DNA of 12,317 nucleotides from Oscillospiraceae bacterium (GTDB lineage Bacteria; Bacillota_A; Clostridia; Oscillospirales; Oscillospiraceae). Below are positions 6,820-12,317 of this stretch, in pieces. Every line of letters starts with the position of its first letter. Position 1 is the stretch's first letter. Position numbers and translations under genes: made by a program. Where the stretch lies: NCBI GenBank assembly GCA_017455225.1, contig JAFTBL010000190.1:1-12317 (forward strand), given 5' to 3'. A model generated the notes under the pieces. That model saw only the letters and a list, made by a program, of their open reading frames with translations. It had not been told where the DNA came from and searched no databases.

Positions 6820-7332
6820 TTACAGCTCCGGCCAATCGGGGAAGGTCTGGCGGATGTAGTCAGGCATCTGGCGCGGAGGGAGCCCCAGCGCGGTGCCCAG
6901 CTCGGCATACAGGTGCTCACAGGCGCGGCGGGCATACCGCTCGTCCAACTGGCTGACCTTTTTGCCCCGCTGCAGCGCCTCCGCCCGCCGCTGTCCTGCC
7001 CCCAGCAAAAACCGAGTCAGACGCTCGCAGTCATAGCTCATCACCAGCGCATGACAGTACTCTTTTATGGCCCGGGAGGTGCCGGCAGGCGCCTCCTCCG
7101 GCTCCAGCTCCGGCAGGCGGCGCAGCAGCTGCGCCGCCTCCTCCGCGCTCAACACGGGGCGCATCAGCACGCGGGTATCCACCGGTGTCATCACCTGCCC
7201 CGCCCGCAGCAGCGGCGTGAGGGTATAGTATAGGCGCCGGGGATCCGCACCCTCCAGCTGCGGGATGCCGATGCCGTCCACGCGGCACACGCCCTCGCCG
7301 CCGTATACAACCCATTGTCCGATCGAAAACAT
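6820..7332 (-). CDS. CarD/CdnL-type transcriptional regulator
   Basis: A 170-residue protein of the CarD_CdnL_TRCF family, whose members bind the RNA polymerase beta subunit and stabilise promoter open complexes. The N-terminal RNA polymerase-interacting domain (about 1-60) opens with MFSIGQWVVYGGEGVCRVDGIG and continues with YYTLTPL (36-42) and a short MTPVD segment (48-52). A helical C-terminal domain (about 62-160) has the family-like ALVMSYDCERLTRFLLG and KKVSQLDERYARRACEHLY stretches. The start ATG lies 6 nt from GGGAG (minus strand, 7343-7339); a longer reading frame to 7452 would include promoter DNA and is rejected. It diverges from the MscS gene. Which promoters it controls is unknown. 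Confidence 0.85.
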   Translation of the reverse strand: MFSIGQWVVYGGEGVCRVDGIGIPQLEGADPRRLYYTLTPLLRAGQVMTPVDTRVLMRPVLSAEEAAQLLRRLPELEPEEAPAGTSRAIKEYCHALVMSYDCERLTRFLLGAGQRRAEALQRGKKVSQLDERYARRACEHLYAELGTALGLPPRQMPDYIRQTFPDWPEL

Positions 7333-7375
7333 GCGATTCTCCCATTCTGCCGGTAAAACTTTTTTTCGCAAACTC

Positions 7376-7404
7376 ATTATAACATATCTTTTCCCGTCGC
7401 GTAA
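7376..7404 (-). promoter_or_regulatory. Promoter of the CarD-like gene
   Basis: On the minus strand, TATAAT (7381-7376) is preceded by TGT, an extended -10. The -35 at 17 bp is poor (TTACGC, 7404-7399). The distance to the ATG at 7332 is about 44 nt. Confidence 0.65.
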
Positions 7405-7445
7405 GAATAATTTTATAAAAGGGCAGGCGGCGCGGCGGCAAAACC

Positions 7446-7474
7446 TTGCCAAACGCGGTTCGCGCAGCTATAAT
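7446..7474 (+). promoter_or_regulatory. Sigma-A promoter of the mscS-type operon
   Basis: TTGCCA (7446-7451, 5 of 6) and a perfect TATAAT (7469-7474) are separated by 17 bp. This is among the best promoters in the window. It sits 33 nt before the MscS ATG and back-to-back with the promoter of the CarD-like gene. Confidence 0.85.
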
Positions 7475-7506
7475 AGAACTAACTTTACAAACAGGAGGAA
7501 ACCCAT

Positions 7507-8334
7507 ATGGGTGTAACAACAACTGGCGAGACCACAGGCGATCTGTGGCAGACTCTGCGTGATTCTCTCACGCTGCAAACGGTGCTGTATGCGCTTTTGA
7601 CACTGGTGGTTTGCCTGATCGTGGTCCGCATCGTGACGGCGATCCTGCGCAAGGCGCTGCAGCGGTCGAAGCTGGATCAGCGGGTGGCGGGTTATATCGT
7701 GACGGGCGTGCGCTTTGTGCTGCTGGTGGTCACCGTGCTGGTGGTGGCAGACCGGCTGGGCATCCCCGTGACGTCGCTGGTGGCCCTTTTGAGCGTGCTG
7801 TCGCTGGCCGTTACGCTGGCGGTGCAGACGGTGCTGAGCAACGTGGCCGGCGGCATGGTAATGCTGGCCACCAAGCCCTTCAGCATAGGCGATCTGGTGA
7901 CCATCGGCGGCGAGACAGGCACGGTCAAGGAGATTCACCTGACCCACACCTGCATCGACACGCCGTCCGGTAGCCGTATCACCCTGCCCAACGGATCGAT
8001 ATCCGGCGACAAGGTGATCAACCTGACGGCGCTGGGCAAGCGGCGGGTGGAGGTCTCTGTGTCCGCGTCCTACGACGCGCCCACGCAGGAGGTGCGCAAT
8101 GCGTGTCTTGCGGCGGTGGCTTCGGTGGACAAGGTGCTGGCCGATCCCGCCCCGGCAGTGGTGGTCACAGCCTACGGTGAGAGCAGTATCTCCTATCTGG
8201 TGCTGTGCTGGTGCAAATCGGAGGACTATCTGGACGTCTACTTCCCCCTGACGGAGGCGCTGCGGCAGAGCTTCATGGATCACGGCGTGGAAATGACCTA
8301 CAACCATTTGAACGTGCATATCATTGACAAGTAA
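7507..8334 (+). CDS. Small-conductance mechanosensitive channel, MscS family
   Basis: A 275-residue inner membrane channel of the MscS type, which opens under membrane tension and releases solutes on hypo-osmotic shock. Three membrane segments are seen: about 23-46, 63-82 and 88-121. The last contains the pore-helix signature VQTVLSNVAGGMVMLATKPF (106-125) followed by SIGDLVTIGGETGTVKEI, the start of the beta domain. ITLPNGSISGDKVINLT (158-174) and the C-terminal alpha/beta domain complete the MscS fold. Length is close to the E. coli MscS size of 286. The start ATG is 6 nt from AGGAGGAA (7493-7500). It shares a transcription unit with the carbonic anhydrase-like gene 15 nt downstream. Confidence 0.93.
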   Translation: MGVTTTGETTGDLWQTLRDSLTLQTVLYALLTLVVCLIVVRIVTAILRKALQRSKLDQRVAGYIVTGVRFVLLVVTVLVVADRLGIPVTSLVALLSVLSLAVTLAVQTVLSNVAGGMVMLATKPFSIGDLVTIGGETGTVKEIHLTHTCIDTPSGSRITLPNGSISGDKVINLTALGKRRVEVSVSASYDAPTQEVRNACLAAVASVDKVLADPAPAVVVTAYGESSISYLVLCWCKSEDYLDVYFPLTEALRQSFMDHGVEMTYNHLNVHIIDK

Positions 8335-8349
8335 GGGGGCATTTCCATC

Positions 8350-8844
8350 ATGAAAAAAACACCGAAGATCCCACAGTCCGTGTTCGTGGCGCCCAACGCC
8401 ACCGTACTGGGCGACGTGACCGTGGGCGAGGACAGCAGCGTATTTTTCGGCGCGGTGATCCGGGGCGACCGGGCGCCGATCACCATCGGCAGCGGCACCA
8501 ATGTGCAGGACAACTGCGTGCTCCACGTGGAGTTTGACGAGCCGCTGGTGGTGGGCGATCACGTCAGCGTAGGCCACGGCGCCATCCTCCACGGCTGCAC
8601 CGTGGGCGACGGTACGCTGATCGGCATGGGCGCCATTGTGCTGGGCAGCGCGGTGGTGGGGAAAAACTGCATCGTGGGCGCCGGCGCGCTGGTGCCGCAG
8701 GGCGCCGTGATCCCCGACGGATCGCTGGTGGTAGGTCTGCCCGGCAAGGTGCGCCGCGCGCTGACAGAGGAGGAGATCGCCGCCAATCTGCACAACGCCG
8801 CCGCCTATGTGCAGGAGGCCAGGGAGTACCGGGACGGCGAGTGA
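8350..8844 (+). CDS. Gamma-class carbonic anhydrase-like left-handed beta-helix protein
   Basis: A 164-residue cytoplasmic protein of the hexapeptide-repeat, gamma carbonic anhydrase family (YrdA/PaaY/CaiE-like). Hexapeptide turns run from about residue 13 to 130. The three metal histidines are present in the family spacing: H59 after QDNCVL, then H76 and H81 in GHGAILHGC. R38 and D40 (RGD) and Q53 match the conserved structural residues of Methanosarcina Cam. The acidic loop that carries the proton-shuttle glutamate of Cam is not evident, as in many short bacterial members whose activity is unproven. A C-terminal helix (138-160) follows. The ATG has AAGGGGGC (8333-8340) as its ribosome site. 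It ends in a terminator. The reaction is best called CO2 hydration-like but unconfirmed. Confidence 0.9.
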   Translation: MKKTPKIPQSVFVAPNATVLGDVTVGEDSSVFFGAVIRGDRAPITIGSGTNVQDNCVLHVEFDEPLVVGDHVSVGHGAILHGCTVGDGTLIGMGAIVLGSAVVGKNCIVGAGALVPQGAVIPDGSLVVGLPGKVRRALTEEEIAANLHNAAAYVQEAREYRDGE

Positions 8845-8863
8845 GGGCGATCTCAAAAGAATA

Positions 8864-8897
8864 AAAAGCACCTGTCACATCGGTGACAGGTGCTTTT
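8864..8897. terminator. Bidirectional terminator between convergent genes
   Basis: A perfect 15-bp stem (8864-8878 with 8883-8897) has an ATCG loop. The plus-strand tail is only TTTT within the stem; on the minus strand the tail is TTTTTATTCTTTT. It serves the carbonic anhydrase-like gene and, more strongly, the minus-strand gene ending at 8907. Confidence 0.85.
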
Positions 8898-8906
8898 CCT
8901 TGTCGG

Positions 8907-9800
8907 TCACTGCGTCCGCTCCGGCTTGGCTACATGATACTCACAGCCCGGATCAAAGCGTACCTCCTCGGGCGGCGCCTCCAACAGCTCCGGGTGGTCG
9001 AGATAGCGGCGCATATCGTTGAAAAACCGGGCATAATGGGCGCCGGAGCATACCCGCTCGTCCACCACCACGCCGATAGGCAGCAGCCGCTTCATCCGTG
9101 CCTCGCCGTTTTCCACCACCGCCACCTTTTCCGCAAGGCCCATGCTGAAGAACATGCTCACGTTGCCGAAGTTGTAGATGTGGTGGTTCACGTCGTGCAG
9201 GCCGATGGAGGCAGTGTTGGTAATGTACATGCCCACGTGGAAGGGCAGCTCGCGGATCAGCGCGCCGGGGCACAGGCCGTACCGGTCCAAAAGGCGCACC
9301 AGCGCCACCGCCACTGTGGGCAGCCCCGGCACCTTGAACAGCGCCGCCGCCAGCTTATCCAGAAAGGTTTTCGGCTGGTCGCCCCGGCCGGAGGCTACCA
9401 GCGACTCCATCCGGTCGCGCACGTCGAAGATGGTGTCGGTCAGGTCGAAGGAAAAGCGCACCACGCTCTCACCCTGATCGGCGTCGTTGGGATCCTTGAG
9501 GATGGTCAGCGCCACGGAGCAGTTGTTGCGGGAGAAATACTGCTTGTTCATGATGAAGCGGTTGACCTCCGGGTTCCGGCTGACGGCGCGCACGTACGCC
9601 GCCACGATGACGTTCATGTGGGACAGACGCTCATTCTTCTCCGCCAGCGCGCGGCGGATATAGCGGCTGATCTTCTCCAGATCTGCCTGATGCTTCAGAA
9701 ATACCTGCGCGTCGCAGCGCATGGGCATAATGTAGGGCGTGATCTGCACGATGGGGTCGATCCCCTTGATGCGCCGCCCGTCCGGTCTGCGTCCAAACAT
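8907..9800 (-). CDS. Stand-alone 2-oxoacid dehydrogenase E2-like acyltransferase-fold protein with altered active site
   Basis: A 297-residue protein resembling the catalytic (chloramphenicol acetyltransferase-like) domain of E2 acyltransferases, without lipoyl or E1/E3-binding domains. Supporting segments are MNVIVAAYVRAVSRNPEVNR (62-81), SVALTILKD (95-103), a stretch ITNTASIGLHDVNHHIYNFG (193-212), and the C-terminal PIGVVVDERVCSGAHYARFF (241-260), which aligns with the E2 motif HRxxDG. Here the catalytic His is E248 and the Asp is S252, so normal E2 chemistry is not expected. The start ATG is 8 nt from GAGGAA (minus strand, 9814-9809). I recall similar free-standing proteins in gut Clostridia with the same DERVC sequence, so the change may be a subfamily trait. 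Its substrate is unknown. Confidence 0.8.
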   Translation of the reverse strand: MFGRRPDGRRIKGIDPIVQITPYIMPMRCDAQVFLKHQADLEKISRYIRRALAEKNERLSHMNVIVAAYVRAVSRNPEVNRFIMNKQYFSRNNCSVALTILKDPNDADQGESVVRFSFDLTDTIFDVRDRMESLVASGRGDQPKTFLDKLAAALFKVPGLPTVAVALVRLLDRYGLCPGALIRELPFHVGMYITNTASIGLHDVNHHIYNFGNVSMFFSMGLAEKVAVVENGEARMKRLLPIGVVVDERVCSGAHYARFFNDMRRYLDHPELLEAPPEEVRFDPGCEYHVAKPERTQ

Positions 9801-9819
9801 AGTTCGGCTTCCTCTCTCT

Positions 9820-9840
9820 GCACCGCGCCGGGCGCGGTGC
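9820..9840 (-). promoter_or_regulatory. 5'-end hairpin in the leader of the E2-like gene
   Basis: A perfect 9-bp GC-rich stem (9840-9832 with 9828-9820) has a 3-nt loop. With the promoter at 9880-9852, RNA would start near 9845, so the stem sits about 5 nt from the 5' end and just ahead of the ribosome site at 9814-9809. A 5' stabiliser or attenuator-like element is plausible. Confidence 0.5.
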
Positions 9841-9851
9841 TTTATGGGCAT

Positions 9852-9880
9852 AGAATAGCACATCCGACGTCGGGTTTCAA
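9852..9880 (-). promoter_or_regulatory. Sigma-A promoter of the E2-like gene with a dyad in its spacer
   Basis: On the minus strand, TTGAAA (9880-9875, 5 of 6) and TATTCT (9857-9852, 4 of 6), with TGC before it, are separated by 17 bp. The spacer contains the perfect 10-bp palindrome CCGACGTCGG (9864-9873), a possible operator. Confidence 0.75.
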
Positions 9881-9899
9881 ATTTTTCCGTAAAGTTTTT

Positions 9900-9925
9900 C
9901 AAAAAAACAACGGATTGTTTTTTTG
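9900..9925. repeat. 26-bp perfect dyad in the divergent intergenic region
   Basis: Arms CAAAAAAACAA (9900-9910) and TTGTTTTTTTG (9915-9925) are perfect inverted repeats around CGGA. The right arm includes the -35 (9915-9920) of the plus-strand promoter. It could be an operator, a UP-like or bent-DNA element, or a weak hairpin. Confidence 0.55.
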
Positions 9926-9943
9926 CGCCGGGTTTGCTATAAT
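9915..9943 (+). promoter_or_regulatory. Sigma-A promoter of the 176-residue membrane protein gene
   Basis: TTGTTT (9915-9920) and a perfect TATAAT (9938-9943) with TGC before it are separated by 17 bp. RNA would start near 9950, about 25 nt before the GTG start. Confidence 0.8.
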
Positions 9944-9974
9944 GGCAGCAACGTGCGGAAGGGGGCGGCGAAGC

Positions 9975-10505
9975 GTGCAGGAGCGGACGATCCGGCGAGA
10001 TCGGGCGGTATTCTGGCTGGCGTTGGCGCTGGCCGTGGCGGCGGGCGCCCTGCTGGGTTATCTGCTGGCGGGGAAGCCGCAGACGAAAACGCCCCCGAAG
10101 CCGGTGACCTTTACCGCCGGGCAGCTGTCCCTTACGCTGGACGACCGGTTTTCGCCCCGGGAGGAGCCGGGTTTTGACGCCGCCTTCGGCGCACCCGGCG
10201 CCGCGGTATTTGTCCGGAAGGAGCCGTTCTCCCAAGCCCGCGGCATGGAGGATATGACGCTGGAGGAATACGGAGCGCTGGTGATGGAGGACAACGGACT
10301 GGACGGCGCGTTATGGCCCGGCGGGGGAGCGCCTCATTTTGCCTATGGGTACGACGGGCCGGACGGACCGTTTTGCTGCACGGCGTATCTCTACAAGGCC
10401 ACCGACGCGTTCTGGCTGGTGCAGTTTGCCCTGCCGGCGGAGGGCGCCGACGCCTACGAGGACGACGTGCCGACGTGGGCGGCGTCCGTGCGCTTTGCGG
10501 CTTGA
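9975..10505 (+). CDS. Single-pass membrane protein with extracytoplasmic domain, function unknown
   Basis: A 176-residue protein. A short basic N-terminus (QERTIRRDR, 2-10) precedes one hydrophobic segment (11-33), giving an N-in, C-out signal anchor. There is no lipobox cysteine. The remaining 143 residues form an acidic external domain with FTAGQLSLTLDDRF (45-58), a VFVRKEPF strand (78-85), YGALVMEDNG (99-108) and a closing strand FWLVQFALP. The alternating strand-helix pattern is reminiscent of DcrB/PsbP-like domains; this is a weak structural impression. The GTG start at 9975 has AAGGGGG (9959-9965) 9 nt upstream. An in-frame ATG at 9942 overlaps the -10 element and would precede the transcription start, so it is rejected. 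It diverges from the E2-like gene; no terminator separates it from the DegV gene. Confidence 0.8.
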   Translation: MQERTIRRDRAVFWLALALAVAAGALLGYLLAGKPQTKTPPKPVTFTAGQLSLTLDDRFSPREEPGFDAAFGAPGAAVFVRKEPFSQARGMEDMTLEEYGALVMEDNGLDGALWPGGGAPHFAYGYDGPDGPFCCTAYLYKATDAFWLVQFALPAEGADAYEDDVPTWAASVRFAA

Positions 10506-10515
10506 GGGATACGGG

Positions 10516-10544
10516 TTGCAATCTGCGGCGCAGGGGCGTATAAT
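10516..10544 (+). promoter_or_regulatory. Sigma-A promoter of the DegV gene
   Basis: TTGCAA (10516-10521, 4 of 6) and a perfect TATAAT (10539-10544) are separated by 17 bp. The -10 lies within the small dyad GTATAATAC (10538-10546). RNA would start near 10551, some 28 nt before the ATG. Confidence 0.8.
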
Positions 10545-10578
10545 ACCCCTTAGCTTGACCAAGATGGGAGAGAACATC

Positions 10579-11424
10579 ATGCAGAAGATCAAAGTGACGT
10601 GTGACTCCACCTGCGATCTGACGGAGGAACTGTACCGCTCGTACGACATCGGCGTGCTGCCGCTGGGCATCACACTGGGCGACAAGCTGTATGCCGACGG
10701 CGTGGACGTAACGGTGCAGGATCTGTACGACTACGCCGACCGCACCGGCACGCTGCCCAAGACCTCCGCCATTTCCCCCAACGATTACGCCGACGCGTTC
10801 CGCCCCTACGTGGAGGACGGGTACGCGGTGATCCATATCAACATTTCCTCGGAAATGTCTGCCTGCTATCAAAACGCCTGCCTCGCGGCGGCGGAGGTGG
10901 GCAACGTGTACCCCATTGACAGCCGGAACCTGTCCAGCGGCTCCGGCCACCTGGCGGTGCTGGCGGTGGAGCTGGCCCGGCAGGGCAAAAGCGCCCAGGA
11001 GATCGTGGAAACGCTGAACCAGCGCAAGGAGAAGCTTGACGTCAGCTTCGTGCTGCAGCATCTGGAGTACCTGCGCATGGGCGGACGGTGCTCCGGCGTG
11101 GCGGTGCTGGGCGCCAATCTGCTGAAGCTGCGGCCGGAGATCCGGGTGCAGGAGGGCACCATGTCCGTGGGTACCAAGTACCGGGGCAGCATGGAGCGCT
11201 CCGTGTGTGACTATATCCGCGGCCGGCTGGAGGGTCGGGACGATCTGGATCTGGGCCGCATTTTCATCACCCACTCGCCTATGGACCGGCAGGTGGTAGA
11301 CAAAGCCATCGCGCTGGTGAAGGAGCTGCAGCCCTTCCGGGAGGTCATCGAGACCAACGCCGGCAGTACCATCGGCAGTCACTGCGGGCCGGAGTGTCTG
11401 GGCGTGCTGTTCTTCAAAAAGTGA
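10579..11424 (+). CDS. DegV/FakB family fatty-acid-binding protein
   Basis: A 281-residue protein of the DegV family. Characterised members (FakB) hold a fatty acid while FakA phosphorylates it to acyl phosphate for phospholipid synthesis. Motifs seen: VTCDSTCDLTEEL (6-18), the PKTSAISPNDY segment (60-70), INISSEMSACYQNA (87-100), DSRNLSSGSG (114-123), the HLEYLRMGGR helix (161-170) and the C-terminal STIGSHCGPECLGVLF (263-278). All fit the two-domain fold with the lipid between. The start ATG lies 6 nt from GGGAGAG (10566-10572); an in-frame ATG at 10564 overlaps this site. No FakA kinase gene is in the window, and FakB genes are often unlinked and multiple. It has its own promoter and a strong terminator. 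Confidence 0.93.
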   Translation: MQKIKVTCDSTCDLTEELYRSYDIGVLPLGITLGDKLYADGVDVTVQDLYDYADRTGTLPKTSAISPNDYADAFRPYVEDGYAVIHINISSEMSACYQNACLAAAEVGNVYPIDSRNLSSGSGHLAVLAVELARQGKSAQEIVETLNQRKEKLDVSFVLQHLEYLRMGGRCSGVAVLGANLLKLRPEIRVQEGTMSVGTKYRGSMERSVCDYIRGRLEGRDDLDLGRIFITHSPMDRQVVDKAIALVKELQPFREVIETNAGSTIGSHCGPECLGVLFFKK

Positions 11425-11426
11425 GC

Positions 11427-11464
11427 AAAAAAATACTGCGGACGAGAGTCCGCAGTATTTTTTT
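11427..11464. terminator. Bidirectional terminator between the DegV gene and the DUF6935-like gene
   Basis: A perfect 13-bp stem (11431-11443 with 11448-11460) has a GAGA tetraloop. It is flanked by A7 (11427-11433) and T7 (11458-11464), so it works in both directions. It starts 3 nt after the DegV stop and lies 7 nt from the minus-strand stop. Confidence 0.93.
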
Positions 11465-11470
11465 GCCTGT

Positions 11471-12085
11471 TTACGCCCACGGATCGCTGCTTTTGGGCTG
11501 GCGAATGCCCGCCAGCAGATCCTGCTCCCACAAAAACCACTGTCCCGTGGAGGGCTTTTGCCGCAGTGTGACGCTGCGCGGCGAATCGGCGCCGCCGGAG
11601 TGGATCATCAGCCGGAGATAGTTCTCCTCGGCAAAGGGGGCGGCGCTTTTGGTGAAGCGGAGCATCAGCGGCCGGGTGGGGGTGTAGTCGTTGTCCGGCA
11701 CGGCGCCGTCGAAATAGGAGCGGGGGATATAGCTCCGGCCGTCCATGAAACGGTCGTTGATGTGCTGTTTGTCGGCGGGACTCAGCGGTCGGGGTCCCCG
11801 GAGATAGTCCAGCATGGCGTACCCTGCCTCCCGGTCCTCCGCCGCAGCGCACAGCGCCGCCACCGTCAGCGCGGCGGTGTAGTGGGGCTGGGACAAATCT
11901 GCCTCCGGCAGCGCCTTCAACTCCTCCACCGTGGCAGGCAGTTGTTCAAAGGTGACCGTCCACGTTTTTTCGGTGGCGTGCCGGACGGCGTCGGCGGCGC
12001 TGTGGGTGGCACTCTGCGCGGCCTTGCGCAGCTCCATCTGAGCCTGCTGGGAGAATTGACGCTTGAGCTGATCGAACAATGACAT
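11471..12085 (-). CDS. Conserved protein of unknown function, DUF6935-like
   Basis: A 204-residue soluble protein with no signal peptide or membrane segment. Residues 1-40 are Gln/Ala-rich and probably helical (DQLKRQFSQQAQMELRKAAQ from residue 5). The rest resembles what I recall as the DUF6935 family: FMDGRSYIPRSYFDGAVPDN (113-132), YTPTRPLMLRF (134-144), the SGGADSPRSVTLRQK segment (163-177), WFLWEQDLL (183-191) and the terminal IRQPKSSDPWA. The family name is from memory and unchecked; no function is known to me. The start ATG has GGGAGGG (minus strand, 12099-12093) 7 nt upstream. The longer reading frame to 12280 would include the promoter and is rejected. It faces the DegV gene and shares its terminator. 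Confidence 0.82.
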   Translation of the reverse strand: MSLFDQLKRQFSQQAQMELRKAAQSATHSAADAVRHATEKTWTVTFEQLPATVEELKALPEADLSQPHYTAALTVAALCAAAEDREAGYAMLDYLRGPRPLSPADKQHINDRFMDGRSYIPRSYFDGAVPDNDYTPTRPLMLRFTKSAAPFAEENYLRLMIHSGGADSPRSVTLRQKPSTGQWFLWEQDLLAGIRQPKSSDPWA

Positions 12086-12118
12086 GGCGAAGCCCTCCCG
12101 TTTCATGATCTTGGGATT

Positions 12119-12147
12119 ACTGTACCACATTTTTGCCCGCCGCGCAA
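12119..12147 (-). promoter_or_regulatory. Promoter of the DUF6935-like gene
   Basis: On the minus strand, TTGCGC (12147-12142) and TACAGT (12124-12119, 4 of 6) with TGG before it are separated by 17 bp. It is an extended -10 of moderate quality, 34 nt from the ATG at 12085. Confidence 0.55.
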
Positions 12148-12217
12148 GGGGAAGCGCCCGGCGGAGCAAGGGTAAGTGTAGGTTATACAATGATGTGTGA
12201 CAGTAGGTAAAAAAAGA

Positions 12218-12292
12218 ATAGCGAATAGGAGCGGCCTGTATTATGGTTGAGTTGCTGAGACAAAACCGAAAGGCAGGCACCCTATTCGCTAT
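12218..12292. repeat. Long-range inverted repeat next to a putative transposase start
   Basis: Perfect 12-bp arms ATAGCGAATAGG (12218-12229) and CCTATTCGCTAT (12281-12292) are separated by 51 bp. The right arm ends within the ATG at 12291-12293. The surrounding 12170-12317 is AT-richer than the rest of the window. A TATTAT (12239-12244) between the arms could be a -10. Confidence 0.65.
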
Positions 12293-12317
12293 GGATAAGA
12301 TAACACAGACAGCCCGG
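12291..12317 (+). CDS. Start of a putative transposase (5' fragment, cut by window edge)
   Basis: Only nine codons are visible (MDKITQTAR). The sequence resembles, from memory, the N-termini of IS481-like, helix-turn-helix plus DDE transposases of gut Clostridia that open with ITQTAR-like residues. A purine-rich stretch GAAAGGCAGG (12268-12277) lies 13 nt upstream, rather far for a ribosome site. The compositional shift and the inverted repeat over the start fit the left end of an insertion sequence. With so few residues this remains a guess; an ordinary gene start is the alternative. Confidence 0.3.

Noticed and set aside
8883..9974. Plus-strand N-terminal extension of the membrane protein frame across the E2-like gene
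   Set aside because: It is antisense to a gene with clear motifs and would place the start before the promoter at 9915-9943; GTG 9975 has the ribosome site.
10132..11382. A 416-residue minus-strand frame opposite the DegV gene
   Set aside because: Shadow of a well-supported gene; no motifs and no ribosome site.
12178..12208. Two GTAGGT copies as a target-site duplication
   Set aside because: They are 25 bp apart on the same side of the putative element, so they cannot flank an insertion; the real left boundary is not determinable from this window.

Overview
The window reads as chromosomal DNA from a high-GC, spore-forming member of the Firmicutes (class Clostridia, most likely the Oscillospirales; this placement is inference). 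It carries SpoIIE, the Firmicutes order rbfA-nrnA-truB-ribF, purine-rich GGAGG-type ribosome binding sites, and many sigma-A promoters of the TTGNNN-17-TATAAT type. Fourteen genes are supported, one of them only as a 5' fragment at the right edge. Almost all the DNA is coding, and five hairpin terminators (one weak) divide it into short transcription units.

Layout. (1) 125-3273: a tight plus-strand operon for ribosome maturation (rbfA), nanoRNA/pAp degradation (nrnA), tRNA pseudouridine-55 synthesis (truB) and FMN/FAD synthesis (ribF), closed by a strong terminator. (2) 3395-5716: a compact spoIIE phosphatase followed by an 87-residue membrane-anchored protein whose Shine-Dalgarno sequence lies in a hairpin. 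(3) 5779-6747: dusB tRNA dihydrouridine synthase with its own promoter, ending in a bidirectional terminator. (4) 6820-7332 (minus): a CarD/CdnL-type RNA polymerase-binding regulator, transcribed divergently from (5) 7507-8844 (plus): an MscS-type channel and a gamma-class carbonic anhydrase-like protein. (6) 8907-9800 (minus): a stand-alone E2-acyltransferase-fold protein without the usual catalytic His/Asp, divergent from (7) 9975-10505 (plus): an uncharacterised single-pass membrane protein. The 174-bp region between these two holds two perfect dyads. (8) 10579-11424: a DegV/FakB fatty-acid-binding protein, convergent with (9) 11471-12085 (minus): a 204-residue protein resembling DUF6935; one perfect terminator serves both. 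(10) From about 12170 to the right edge the DNA becomes AT-richer. It holds a long-range inverted repeat that runs into the start of an open reading frame (MDKITQTAR), probably the left end of an insertion sequence.

Most genes are housekeeping. The more unusual signals are regulatory: hairpins over the start regions of the 87-residue gene, dusB and the putative transposase; the paired dyads in the 9801-9974 divergent region; and the conserved but degenerate E2-like protein. I do not see a defence system, biosynthetic cluster, CRISPR array, tRNA or rRNA here.
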